From NCBI GenBank assembly GCA_900473805.1, contig UCMS01000001.1:246473-310472 (forward strand): 64,000 nt of DNA, in the 5' to 3' direction. Origin of the DNA: Hyphomicrobiales bacterium. GTDB lineage: Bacteria; Pseudomonadota; Alphaproteobacteria; Rhizobiales; Rhizobiaceae. Under the pieces are notes generated by a model. It saw only the letters and a list, made by a program, of their open reading frames with translations, made no database searches and was not told the DNA's origin. The position numbers were made by a program, and so were the translations under genes. This document shows, in pieces, positions 1 to 8,295 of this stretch. The stretch's first letter is position 1. Each line of letters begins with the position of its first letter.

Positions 1-452
1 TGGTCGTGCTGCTGCCGATCATCCAGGGCGGCACCTGGGTGATGCTGCTGTTCCTGATGTATTACGTGGCCCAGCGCATCGTCTCGGCCTCCGGCCGTGC
101 GAAGCGTCCGCGCGAAGATATCCCTTCTTCGCTGCGCATGAATCGCAATGCCGTCTTCCTCTTTCTCGCCGGCATTATCGGCTGCTTCATCGGCGGCGTC
201 CCGGCCATGATCGGCGCCACGGTCTGCGGCACCCTCGGTGCCGGCTTCCTGATGGCAGGCTTTGCCTCCATGCATCTGAAGACACGCGGCAAGGACTGGC
301 GCCTGCCGGCTCTGGTGCTGGCTTACCTGTCGACGATCATGCTGCTGCCACTGATCATACCGCTCATCATCGGCCTGTCGGATACCCGGCGGACCGTTGC
401 GCTCACACCGGCCGCCAAGGCCAAAACAGACACTCCAGACAACACTGATTGA
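1..452 (+). CDS. DUF2232 family membrane protein, C-terminal part
   Basis: The reading frame is open at the left edge (codons in phase from base 3) and ends in TGA at 450-452, so only about the last 150 residues are visible. They hold at least three hydrophobic helices separated by short charged loops, and end in a polar tail rich in Ala, Lys and Thr. Rhizobia carry a DUF2232 multi-pass protein of roughly 300 residues between rpsR and rplI, and the position directly before rplI fits this. The stop codon lies 20 bases before the rplI start, so the two are probably cotranscribed. The assignment leans on context more than on motifs; the biochemical role of the family is unknown. Confidence 0.7.
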   Translation, partial: VVLLPIIQGGTWVMLLFLMYYVAQRIVSASGRAKRPREDIPSSLRMNRNAVFLFLAGIIGCFIGGVPAMIGATVCGTLGAGFLMAGFASMHLKTRGKDWRLPALVLAYLSTIMLLPLIIPLIIGLSDTRRTVALTPAAKAKTDTPDNTD

Positions 453-472
453 CCACTGAAAGGACCAAAATC

Positions 473-1048
473 ATGGACGTCATTCTGCTTGAACGCATCG
501 CCAAGCTCGGCCAGATGGGCGAAACCGTCAAGGTTCGCGACGGCTTCGCTCGCAACTTCCTGCTGCCGCAGGGCAAGGCGCTGCGCGCCAACGCTGCCAA
601 CAAGGCTCGTTTCGAAGCCGAGCGTGCAACGCTCGAAGCCCGTAACCTCGAGCGCAAGTCGGAAGCCCAGAAGGTTGCCGACGTTCTCAACGGCAAGTCC
701 TTCATCGTCGTCCGTTCGGCTGGCGAAACCGGCCAGCTCTACGGTTCGGTTGCTGCTCGCGACGTCGTCGAAATCCTGGCTGCCGAAGGCTTCAACATCG
801 GCCGCAACCAGGTCGAGCTGAACACCCCGATCAAGGCCATCGGCCTGCATCAGGTCGTCATCCACCTGCATTCGGAAGTCGAGATCTCGGTCGAGCTCAA
901 CGTTGCCCGTTCGGCTGAAGAAGCAGAGCGCCAGCTCAAGGGCGAAAACCTGACCTCGGCCGACGCCATCTACGGCATCGACGAAGACGCTCTGCGTCCG
1001 GAAGACTTCTTCGATCCGGAAGCCGACCTCGACGGCGACGACCTGTAA
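473..1048 (+). CDS. rplI: 50S ribosomal protein L9
   Basis: Structural protein of the large ribosomal subunit that binds 23S rRNA near the L1 stalk. The N-terminal signature is present at residues 13-36 (G13, G16, V19, G24, F25, N28, F29, L30, G34), followed by the long connecting helix and the C-terminal domain. At 191 residues it is longer than the roughly 150 of E. coli because of an acidic tail of about 40 residues, as is usual in rhizobia. An in-frame TTG lies upstream at 449, but ATG 473 is preferred: GAAAGGA lies 8-14 bases before it and homology begins there. It closes the ribosomal operon and is followed by a strong hairpin. Confidence 0.97.
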   Translation: MDVILLERIAKLGQMGETVKVRDGFARNFLLPQGKALRANAANKARFEAERATLEARNLERKSEAQKVADVLNGKSFIVVRSAGETGQLYGSVAARDVVEILAAEGFNIGRNQVELNTPIKAIGLHQVVIHLHSEVEISVELNVARSAEEAERQLKGENLTSADAIYGIDEDALRPEDFFDPEADLDGDDL

Positions 1049-1073
1049 GACTTTCGCCCCCTCGGGCGAATGC

Positions 1074-1109
1074 AAAAGCCCGGCCTTGCACTTGCAAGGC
1101 CGGGCTTTT
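1074..1109. terminator. Bidirectional intrinsic terminator between rplI and the HlyD gene
   Basis: A perfect 17-bp inverted repeat with a 2-base loop: AAAAGCCCGGCCTTGCA pairs with TGCAAGGCCGGGCTTTT. A T-run lies on each strand, so it can end rplI from the left and the convergent efflux operon from the right. Confidence 0.93.
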
Positions 1110-1135
1110 CTTGTTGCAGACATTACCCTGTCGGC

Positions 1136-2182
1136 TCAGGCAGGATCGAGGCTCTTGTCGATCCGCACGACAACGGACATGCCCGGGGCGAGAAGAGACG
1201 CGGCGTCCGCGGTATCGTCGATGACAATCCGGACACCCGCGCGCTGGGCAATCTTGACGAAGTTGCCCGTGGCATTATCGGGCTTGATTACGGAGAACTC
1301 CGAACCGGTTGCGGGCGAGAAGCGCTCAACCTTGCCGGACAGAACGCGTCGATCGAGGGCATCCACGGTGATCTCGACCGGTTGGCCGACCTTCATGCCG
1401 GCCAGTTGCGTTTCCTTGAAGTTGGCAATGATCCACACTTCCGGCGGCACGACGGCCATGAGCTGGGTCCCGGCCGTGACATACTGGCCGACGCGAACGC
1501 CGACTTCGCCGAGCTTGCCTTCACGAGGCGCGCGGATCTCGGTGTTTGACAGATCGATCTTCGCCAGTTCCACCGCCGCGTCGGCATTGGCAACTGCGGC
1601 CTCCAGAGAGCTCCTGTTGACGATGATGGTCTGCAGGTCCTGGCGGCTGACTTCGACGGCAGCCTTCGCCTGGGCCATGCCGGCACGCGCCCGGTCGAGT
1701 GCCGCATGGGCCTGCTCCTGGGCGCTGGTCGCTACCACGCCGCTGCGGATCAGGCTGTCCTGCCGGTCCGCCTGCAATTGCGCCTGCTGAAGGTCGGCGT
1801 TGACGGCATCGACGGCGGCTTCGCTGGAGACGATCCGCGCCTTGGCGGCGTTTTCCTGCTGGCGGGAGTTGTCGAGCGAGGCTTTCTGGGTGGCGAGTGC
1901 CGCTTCGGCCTGCGCGAGCTTCTGCCGATAGATCCGGTCATCAATGCGGGCGAGAAGCTGGCCCTTTTGGACGGTTTCATAGTCCTTGACCGGGACTTCG
2001 ACGACATAACCGCTGACCTGCGGGCTCATCATCGTGACATAGCCACGGACATAGGCATTGTCCGTCATCTCGACCGAACTCGCGAAGGGCGGCAGGCGCC
2101 AGGCGTAGAGCACCAGGGACGTGCCAAGCACTGCGCCGAGGATGATCAGGATGGTTGCGGGGGTGAATATCTTCTTCAACAT
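1136..2182 (-). CDS. HlyD/EmrA family membrane fusion protein
   Basis: Periplasmic adaptor of a tripartite efflux pump, linking an inner-membrane MFS transporter to an outer-membrane channel. The 348 residues show one N-terminal membrane helix (about 8-28), a first biotinyl-lipoyl-like strand set (about 45-75, with the motif VSGYVVEVPVKDY), a long Gln/Ala-rich coiled-coil hairpin (about 85-195), the second lipoyl half, and a beta-barrel domain ending near residue 340. It is the last gene of a marR-MFS-hlyD operon and starts 21 bases after the MFS stop. The partner arrangement is that of EmrAB. The substrate cannot be read from the sequence; drugs or plant phenolics are typical for rhizobial homologues. 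Confidence 0.9.
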   Translation of the reverse strand: MLKKIFTPATILIILGAVLGTSLVLYAWRLPPFASSVEMTDNAYVRGYVTMMSPQVSGYVVEVPVKDYETVQKGQLLARIDDRIYRQKLAQAEAALATQKASLDNSRQQENAAKARIVSSEAAVDAVNADLQQAQLQADRQDSLIRSGVVATSAQEQAHAALDRARAGMAQAKAAVEVSRQDLQTIIVNRSSLEAAVANADAAVELAKIDLSNTEIRAPREGKLGEVGVRVGQYVTAGTQLMAVVPPEVWIIANFKETQLAGMKVGQPVEITVDALDRRVLSGKVERFSPATGSEFSVIKPDNATGNFVKIAQRAGVRIVIDDTADAASLLAPGMSVVVRIDKSLDPA

Positions 2183-2203
2183 GGCGGTAGACTCGTTTCG
2201 ACG

Positions 2204-3880
2204 TCAGGATTTGGGGGAAAGCTCGACCTCGCGGCTGCGGTGTGTCCGCAGCCAGCGCCAGGCGAGATGCACGAGCAGAATGGCAAGTGCTGCGGTCGTG
2301 ACAGCAGCGATCAGGAGAAAGGTATCGGTGTAGGCGAGCACATAAGCCTCTCGGGTTACCTGCTGCGAGAGCAGTGTCACCCCTTCGGCATTGAGAATGG
2401 CCGGATCGGTGATGACTTTGCGGTAAGCTGCGGCGAGCTGGCTCACCCGCTGGGCAACCTCGGGTCGGCTCATCAGGATGTTTTCGACAAGCACGTTCGA
2501 ATGGAACTTCTCGCGGATCGTCACGAATGTTCCGAGCAGGGATGTCATCAGCAGGGCACCCGTGATCTGGGTGAACAGGAAGATCACGATGAAGTTGACG
2601 ATATAGGTCGGCCCCTTCTGCAAGGCACCGGCAAACCCCTTTGCCATCACCGGCGGCAGGAACATGGCCGCACCGAAGGCGATCATGCCCTGGCTGAGAT
2701 ACATCTGCTCGGGTCGGGTCAGGTTTGTCGCAAGGCTGTCGAGATAGGCGCCGACGGCAATCAGGGCGAGCGCGATCACATGGGCCGTCTCGACAAAACG
2801 CGATGACATCAGCGCCATGCACAGGAGGGCGCCACCGACGGAAGCGAGCAGCACGATCGCCCAGAGGACAAACTGCTGGTCGTTCAACAGGCCGATCTGC
2901 TGGAAGAAGCTGACGGCCGTCGACGATTGTTCCGACGACACCGCGCGAAAGACCAGGAGCACGGCCGCCATGTGGAGATTGTCACGGGAGAAGATCCAGC
3001 GGAAATCGAGCATGGGGTTGGTGCGACGGGATTCGATGAGCGCCGTCATCGACAGGAAGATGATCGCAGCAGCCAGGATCGCGCCGAGCCACCAGGTTTC
3101 GAACCACCAGTAAAGGCGGCCGAGGGTCAGGAAGATGGCGATGCAGCCGATGCCGATCGCCATGAGCAGATAAGAGACGATATCGATCCGCTCGATGACC
3201 TTGGCGCGGGGCGGTGGCGTGAGCGGCAGGGCAAAAATGATGGCCATGGCCAGGAGCGCCAGCCCGACTTCAAGCGAATAGAGGGCGTGCCAGCCATCGA
3301 GCTGCAGCAGGCCAGGCGAGACCATACGGGCCAGCGGCGCGGCAAGCAGCGTGCCCATCAACGCTATATTCAGACCCTGAGTAAGCTTGCGTTGAAGCGG
3401 AAAGGCCTCCAACACATACATGAATCCAAGAGTCGAGATCGGGGCTGCGGCGCAGCCGCTGATAAAGCGGACGACCAGTGCCGAGTGAAGATCATTGACG
3501 AACAGATTCAGTGACGACACGAGCACGAAGAGCAGAATGCTCCATTCCGCGAAGGGGCGCAGGCCGTATTGCGTGCGGATCTTGAAAAGCGCGATCGATA
3601 GGGTGGCATAGGGCGCCATGTAGGCTGCCGAAAGCCAGGCAGCCTCGACCGCGGTTGCGGAGAACTCGCCTTGCAGCTGATAGAGATTGGCGTTGACGAT
3701 GTTCATCCCAAGCCCCTGGGTGATGAACAGCAGCAGGCCGGATGCGACATAGATAACGGCAAGCCAGAGCGGCTTCGCCGGCGGGGTGGACGGTGCGGCA
3801 GGCTGTGCGACAGCAGTCGGTGCAGACGCCCTGGTTGCCTCTTCCGGGCCGGGGCCGGTGCTTTCGGCGACGGCGCTCAT
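2204..3880 (-). CDS. MFS efflux transporter, DHA2/EmrB type
   Basis: Proton-driven drug exporter of the inner membrane. The 558 residues begin with a roughly 35-residue Ala/Pro-rich cytoplasmic tail, then about 14 hydrophobic segments, the number expected for DHA2 transporters. The C-terminus is basic (WRWLRTHRSREVE). Its start overlaps the stop of the upstream marR gene by 4 bases, so the two are translationally coupled, and the periplasmic adaptor follows. The conserved cytoplasmic loop after helix 2 is less canonical than in EmrB (FKIRTQYGLRPFAEW), suggesting a sub-branch near the rhizobial DHA2 transporters. The substrate is unknown. Confidence 0.88.
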   Translation of the reverse strand: MSAVAESTGPGPEEATRASAPTAVAQPAAPSTPPAKPLWLAVIYVASGLLLFITQGLGMNIVNANLYQLQGEFSATAVEAAWLSAAYMAPYATLSIALFKIRTQYGLRPFAEWSILLFVLVSSLNLFVNDLHSALVVRFISGCAAAPISTLGFMYVLEAFPLQRKLTQGLNIALMGTLLAAPLARMVSPGLLQLDGWHALYSLEVGLALLAMAIIFALPLTPPPRAKVIERIDIVSYLLMAIGIGCIAIFLTLGRLYWWFETWWLGAILAAAIIFLSMTALIESRRTNPMLDFRWIFSRDNLHMAAVLLVFRAVSSEQSSTAVSFFQQIGLLNDQQFVLWAIVLLASVGGALLCMALMSSRFVETAHVIALALIAVGAYLDSLATNLTRPEQMYLSQGMIAFGAAMFLPPVMAKGFAGALQKGPTYIVNFIVIFLFTQITGALLMTSLLGTFVTIREKFHSNVLVENILMSRPEVAQRVSQLAAAYRKVITDPAILNAEGVTLLSQQVTREAYVLAYTDTFLLIAAVTTAALAILLVHLAWRWLRTHRSREVELSPKS

Positions 3881-4332
3881 GGCTGCACCTTTTCCTGGTC
3901 GAGACGCTGCAGGTTGCGGCTCAGCCGACGCACGACGGAGAGCGCAACCTCGATCTCTTCTTCCGATATGTCAGCCGCAATCTGGCCGCGCAGGTCGGTC
4001 GCCAGAACGTGCATTTGGTCAAACGCTGCCCTGCCCGCCTCGGTCATGGCGATGCGCTTGGCACGGCGATCCTTCGCGTCCTCGGTCCGCAGAATGAGGC
4101 CCTGCCGTTCCATGCCATCCAGGACACGCACCAGGGTCGGCGTTTCGATTTCCAGTTCTTCTGCGAGATCTTTCTGGGTCAAAGGTCCGCGCCGGGCGAT
4201 CGCAAACAGAGCGCGGGCCCGTGCGAGCGTCAGCCCCTCCTCGCGCACGGCGGCATCAAAGAAGGCGCGGAGCTTGCGATTGAATGCCGACATCTCATCG
4301 AAGAGCTGTTCGTTCTGGGACTGCCGAGACAC
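3877..4332 (-). CDS. MarR family transcriptional regulator
   Basis: Dimeric winged-helix regulator, 151 residues, the usual MarR length. The helix-turn-helix lies at about residues 51-74 (LTQKDLAEELEIETPTLVRV). The wing carries the conserved Asp-Arg-Arg of the family (residues 84-96). N- and C-terminal helices would form the dimer interface. It is first gene of the efflux operon and overlaps the transporter start by 4 bases, so the likely role is autorepression relieved by a pump substrate. A pair of inverted repeats lies 15-66 bases before its start. The ATG at 4332 has GGAGG about 8 bases upstream. Confidence 0.93.
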   Translation of the reverse strand: MSRQSQNEQLFDEMSAFNRKLRAFFDAAVREEGLTLARARALFAIARRGPLTQKDLAEELEIETPTLVRVLDGMERQGLILRTEDAKDRRAKRIAMTEAGRAAFDQMHVLATDLRGQIAADISEEEIEVALSVVRRLSRNLQRLDQEKVQP

Positions 4333-4346
4333 TTGCGACGCCTCCT

Positions 4347-4398
4347 ATTAATTAGGTCGCTATCTATATTTAGCCTAATTAATGCGCTTCAGGCTAAA
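4347..4398. promoter_or_regulatory. Two overlapping inverted repeats upstream of marR (candidate operators)
   Basis: ATTAATTAGG at 4347-4356 is repeated in inverse at 4374-4383 (CCTAATTAAT, 17-base spacer). TTTAGCC at 4369-4375 is repeated in inverse at 4392-4398 (GGCTAAA, 16-base spacer). The stretch is AT-rich in a GC-rich genome and contains the likely marR promoter. Long AT-rich palindromes are typical MarR targets; binding is inferred. Confidence 0.6.
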
Positions 4399-4739
4399 AG
4401 CAAGGGCGCCGCCGCGATAGCTGCCATGCGTCAACCGCATGAGGCCGAGGCGATTCCCGAAAGCCTCCTTCTGCGAGACAGTTCCACGCGGGTTGGGACG
4501 TTTCCCTCCCAGCTGCCAATTTTTCGGACCAATCCAGCATCCGGCTCTGCTAGAATAACGACTTCCGAGGCCGATTCGTGGAATGTCACAGTCAACCGAA
4601 AAGATCCGAAACCTCGGCTTTTTCTGAAGACGGGATCGGGTGCCTGTGAATCAATGTGGGTTGCCGTGCGAGCGGTTTCGCCGCCCTGCGTCTTCGCTAT
4701 GGTGCAGCCACCGCCGACACACTGATTGGATGCGAACGA
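4399..4739. other. Intergenic region between marR operators and dnaB, no gene seen
   Basis: About 340 bases without a convincing coding frame on either strand. Codon use in the open frames is irregular and no Shine-Dalgarno stands before an internal ATG. It should contain the dnaB promoter; I cannot place one firmly. Confidence 0.5.
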
Positions 4740-6236
4740 ATGAACGATGCTGCGCGCAAACTGAGCCCGGTCCAGCCGACCGAACCGCTCTACCGGGAAG
4801 CGCCGAACAATATCGAGGCGGAGCAGGCCCTTCTGGGAGCGCTTCTGGTCAACAACGACGCCTATTACCGCGTCTCGGACTTCCTGAAAGCCGAACATCT
4901 CTATGAGCCATTGCACCGGAAGATCTTCGAGGTCGCATCCGAAATCATCCGCATGGGCAAGACGGCAAACCCGGTCACGATCAAGACCTTCCTGCCGGCC
5001 GACCAGAAAGTCGGCGACCTGACGGTCGCGCAATATCTCGCGCGCCTCGCCTCCGAAGCGGTCACCATCATCAATGCGGAAGACTATGGTCGCGCTATCT
5101 ACGATCTCGCGCTGCGCCGCTCGCTGATCCAGATCGGCGAGGATGTGGTCAACATCGCCTATGACGCGCCGCTCGACATGCCGCCGCAGGCGCAGATCGA
5201 AGACACCGAACGCCGGCTCTTCGCACTTGCCGAAAACGGTCGCTACGACGGCGGCTTCCAGTCCTTCTCGGATGCCGTCGCCCAGGCCGTCGACATGGCC
5301 GGTGCCGCCTTCGAACGTGACGGGAACCTGTCCGGCATTTCGACCGGCATCAGCTCGCTCGATTCGAAGATGGGCGGATTGCAGCGCTCCGACTTGATCG
5401 TGCTCGCCGGACGTCCGGGTATGGGCAAGACCTCGCTTGCCACCAACATCGCCTGGAACATCGCGGCGGCCTATGAGCCCGAAGTGATGCCCGACGGGTC
5501 GTTCAAGGCCAAGAATGGCGGTGTCGTCGGCTTCTACTCGCTCGAAATGTCGGCGGAACAGCTCGCCACCCGTATCATGTCCGAGCAGACGGAAGTCTCG
5601 TCCTCGAAGATCCGCCGCGGTGACATCACCGAGCACGAATTCGAAAAGCTCGTCGGCTTTTCCCAGACCATGCAGAAGGTGCCGCTGTTCATCGACCAGA
5701 CCGGTGGTATCTCGATCGCGCAACTCGCGGCGCGCGCCCGTCGTCTCAAGCGTCAGCGCGGTCTCGACTTTCTGGTCGTCGACTACATCCAGCTGATGAC
5801 CGGCGCCGGCAAGGCGGGCGAAAACCGCGTGCAGGAAATCACCCAGATCACCACGGGCCTGAAGTCGCTCGGCAAGGAGCTGAACGTGCCGATCGTCGCG
5901 CTGTCGCAGCTCTCGCGTCAGGTCGAAAGCCGCGAAGACAAGCGCCCGCAGCTCTCCGACCTTCGCGAATCGGGCTCGATCGAGCAGGACGCCGACGTGG
6001 TGCTCTTCGTGTTCCGCGAGGAATATTATGTGAAGAACATGGAGCCGCGCGACCTCGCCGACCCCAAGTATCCGGAATGGGAAGCGCATATGGAAAAGGT
6101 GAAGGGCACGGCCGACGTGATCATCGCCAAGCAGCGTCACGGACCGACGGGTACCGTCAAGCTCGCCTTCCAGTCGGAATTCACCCGCTTTGCGGATCTG
6201 GCCGACCCGAGCTTCATCCAGTACGAAGAGCCGTGA
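4740..6236 (+). CDS. dnaB: Replicative DNA helicase DnaB
   Basis: Hexameric helicase that unwinds DNA 5'-3' at the replication fork. The N-terminal DnaB domain starts at about residue 20 (NIEAEQALLGALL). The RecA-like motor has Walker A at residues 224-232 (GRPGMGKTS), Walker B around FLVVDYIQLM, the QLSRQVE segment and the GSIEQDADVV motif. At 498 residues it matches rhizobial DnaB. The frame is open further upstream to 4656, but ATG 4740 begins the typical N-terminus (MNDAARKLSP); there is no strong Shine-Dalgarno, only a purine-rich GGATGCGAACGA before it. It lies in the usual rhizobial neighbourhood with alr and radA. Confidence 0.97.
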   Translation: MNDAARKLSPVQPTEPLYREAPNNIEAEQALLGALLVNNDAYYRVSDFLKAEHLYEPLHRKIFEVASEIIRMGKTANPVTIKTFLPADQKVGDLTVAQYLARLASEAVTIINAEDYGRAIYDLALRRSLIQIGEDVVNIAYDAPLDMPPQAQIEDTERRLFALAENGRYDGGFQSFSDAVAQAVDMAGAAFERDGNLSGISTGISSLDSKMGGLQRSDLIVLAGRPGMGKTSLATNIAWNIAAAYEPEVMPDGSFKAKNGGVVGFYSLEMSAEQLATRIMSEQTEVSSSKIRRGDITEHEFEKLVGFSQTMQKVPLFIDQTGGISIAQLAARARRLKRQRGLDFLVVDYIQLMTGAGKAGENRVQEITQITTGLKSLGKELNVPIVALSQLSRQVESREDKRPQLSDLRESGSIEQDADVVLFVFREEYYVKNMEPRDLADPKYPEWEAHMEKVKGTADVIIAKQRHGPTGTVKLAFQSEFTRFADLADPSFIQYEEP

Positions 6237-6242
6237 GATCGA

Positions 6243-6263
6243 GGGCGCCGAAAGGCGCCCTTT
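6243..6263. terminator. Hairpin terminator after dnaB
   Basis: GGGCGCC, loop GAAA, GGCGCCC, then TTTCCGTTTT on the plus strand. The tetraloop and 7-bp GC stem make a stable hairpin 6 bases after the dnaB stop; it also faces the convergent azlD end. Confidence 0.85.
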
Positions 6264-6274
6264 CCGTTTTCGGA

Positions 6275-6577
6275 TCAGAAGCCCATCGCACGCATGAGGG
6301 CGACCGATACCACGCCGAGCGCCGCCGCCGGCAAGAGCGACAGACGCAGTGCGGCGACGACCACAACCAGACAGCCGATCGTTTCCGGCCAACCCGTGGC
6401 AAAGGCCGTCGGCGCGACAACGGCCATGAGGACGGCAGGCGGTACGGTGGAGAGTGCCTTTTCGGCGCCGGCGCCGAGTTTCAGCCTGCGCACCAGAAAT
6501 GCGCCAGAGAAGCGTGTGAAAACCGTGGCCGCCATCATGGCGAGGATCGCGGCGAGGGTTGCGGGATCGAGACTCAT
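6275..6577 (-). CDS. azlD: AzlD family branched-chain amino acid exporter small subunit
   Basis: Small hydrophobic partner of AzlC in export of branched-chain amino acids. The 100 residues form four hydrophobic helices, with the family pattern TRFSGAFLVRR near residue 20 and VVAPTAF in the middle. The ATG at 6577 overlaps the AzlC stop by 4 bases, so translation is coupled. AzlCD pairs are known to export leucine-type amino acids and analogues; which substrate applies here is not visible. Confidence 0.88.
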   Translation of the reverse strand: MSLDPATLAAILAMMAATVFTRFSGAFLVRRLKLGAGAEKALSTVPPAVLMAVVAPTAFATGWPETIGCLVVVVAALRLSLLPAAALGVVSVALMRAMGF

Positions 6578-7275
6578 GTCGGCTGTTCCTTTTGCGCCAG
6601 TGGAAGGAAGGCCGCGCCGAGGCCGGCGAGCGCACCGGCGGCGATGTACCAGGCGCCGGGGACCAGTGCGTGCACCGTGAGAGCCGCAAGGCCGCTTGCG
6701 GCCAGCACCAGCCCGGTCTCCCTGCCCTTCCAGAAGCCGGTGAGCAAGACGATGAAGACTGCGGGGAAGGCGAAATCCAGGCCGTAGACGGCGATGTCGC
6801 CGATCAGAGCACCAAAGAGCGCGCCAGCCAGGCTCGATGCCACCCAGCCGAGATAGAAGGGCAAGGCGAGCCCGAGATAGTAGGCGGGGGTCAGCATCGT
6901 CGTCCGCGCCCGCGCTTCCGCCAAAGCCCAGTTCTCGTCCGCCATGACGAAGAGCGTCGGCAGCTTCTGCCAGGGGCGGAAGAGCCCGAGGCTGCGCTCC
7001 AGCGAGGCACCCATCAGCATGTGGCGGAGATTGACCAAAAGGGCTGCGAAACCGAGCGCCGTCCAGGATGCCGGATGAGTCCACAGATCCATGGCCACGA
7101 ATTGCGAACCGCCGGCAAAGACCAGCGCGCTCATCAGCACCGTCTCCAGCGGCGAGAGCCCGTTGCCGGTTGCGACGGCGCCGAAGACAAAACCGATGGG
7201 GGCAGCGGCAACGATGAGGGGAAGAATGGCGCGCAGGCCGTCGATGGCTTGCCGTCGGAATGTGTGTTCAGTCAT
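6574..7275 (-). CDS. azlC: AzlC family branched-chain amino acid exporter large subunit
   Basis: Inner-membrane permease of 233 residues with about seven hydrophobic segments. The AzlC features are present: an N-terminal GLRAILPLIVAAAPIGFVFG stretch, then the FAGGSQFVAMDLW and NLRHMLMGASL motifs (about residues 55-95). Together with AzlD it forms an exporter for branched-chain amino acids. It follows an AraC-type regulator by 70 bases on the same strand, a common arrangement that points to local control of export. Confidence 0.92.
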   Translation of the reverse strand: MTEHTFRRQAIDGLRAILPLIVAAAPIGFVFGAVATGNGLSPLETVLMSALVFAGGSQFVAMDLWTHPASWTALGFAALLVNLRHMLMGASLERSLGLFRPWQKLPTLFVMADENWALAEARARTTMLTPAYYLGLALPFYLGWVASSLAGALFGALIGDIAVYGLDFAFPAVFIVLLTGFWKGRETGLVLAASGLAALTVHALVPGAWYIAAGALAGLGAAFLPLAQKEQPT

Positions 7276-7345
7276 GGGACCTCCTGTTCGCGCAGGGTCT
7301 ATCGCGCGGCCGGAGGATGCGTCTTGAAGGAAAGTGACCCGCGGC

Positions 7346-8269
7346 TTAGCCGGCGCGAAAGACGGCAGGCGTGAGGCCGGTGCGCGCCTTGAACTGGCGT
7401 GTCAGATGCGCCTGATCGGCGAAACCGCAGGCGAGTGCCGTGTCCGAGGGCGTCGCACCGTGCCGCAAGAGATGGCGGGCATGGCGGATGCGCAGGTCCG
7501 TCTGAAAGGCATGCGGCGTGATAAAATACTGCTTGCGGAAGGCGCGGATCATGTGTGCGCGGCTGAGACCCGCGACCTTGGCCAGGGTCTCGAGACCCAG
7601 CTCCTCGGCAAAATGCTCGGCGATGTAATCGCGCACCCGCCGCATGGCCTGCGGCTCGCCATGATCGGGCGCGCGGATAATGTCGCTGCCGTGGCGGGCG
7701 AACATGGTGGCGAGAACGCAATACATGCTCTCCTCGCCCTCCAGTGCACTGCGTCCCTCCTCTTCCAGCCGCCGGTGCGCCAGATTGAAGGCGCGGGCCA
7801 GATCCGGATCCGTCAGCAGCTGACGTCCAAAACTCGGGCTGCCATGGAAGGCCCTGCCGGTCACGTCCTCGATGATCTCGATCAGGAGTTCGGTATCCGG
7901 ATAGATCATCCGGTAGCGATATCCTTCGGGCTGCCCCGGCTGGCCGTCATGCACCTCACCCGGATTGATTAGGTAGAGCGCGCCCGGTCCGGTATGTTCG
8001 CGGGTGCCGCGAATGCTCGCCACCTGGCACCCCTGCTCGATCGCGCCGATGGAGAAGGTATCGTGCGAGTGTGGGGAGAATTCGTGGGTGATGAAGGAGG
8101 CTGTCAGGCATTCCATCGCGCGAAAACGGCCGTCACGCCAAAAGCGCGTCCGCTCTGTTTGCGATACCGGATTGGCTTCGGCCGCCTGCTGCTGCGAAAC
8201 ACTGTGCATAGCAGCATAATATCCGGCGGCCACATTTTCGTCTTGAAGAAAAGTGCTAGGGTCCATCAA
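7346..8269 (-). CDS. AraC family transcriptional regulator
   Basis: Two-domain activator. The N-terminal cupin sensor (about residues 45-170) includes a HSHDTF metal/ligand-pocket motif and PGEVHDGQPG. The C-terminal pair of helix-turn-helices fills the last 100 residues (LETLAKVAGLSRAHMIRAF and DTALACGFADQAHLTRQF). This layout is typical of AraC regulators that sit beside azlCD, so control of the exporter downstream is likely. From 8269 it has 307 residues and leaves only 26 bases to the divergent alr; an internal ATG at 8209 would leave 86 bases for promoters and is a realistic alternative start. Confidence 0.88.
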   Translation of the reverse strand: MMDPSTFLQDENVAAGYYAAMHSVSQQQAAEANPVSQTERTRFWRDGRFRAMECLTASFITHEFSPHSHDTFSIGAIEQGCQVASIRGTREHTGPGALYLINPGEVHDGQPGQPEGYRYRMIYPDTELLIEIIEDVTGRAFHGSPSFGRQLLTDPDLARAFNLAHRRLEEEGRSALEGEESMYCVLATMFARHGSDIIRAPDHGEPQAMRRVRDYIAEHFAEELGLETLAKVAGLSRAHMIRAFRKQYFITPHAFQTDLRIRHARHLLRHGATPSDTALACGFADQAHLTRQFKARTGLTPAVFRAG

Positions 8270-8295
8270 TCCCGCCCCGCAGACGCAAAGATCTC

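Noticed and set aside
4431..6689. A 752-codon open frame on the minus strand across dnaB and azlCD
   Set aside because: It lies antisense to dnaB and runs over azlD/azlC; composition is typical of a GC-rich antisense shadow and no motif is seen.
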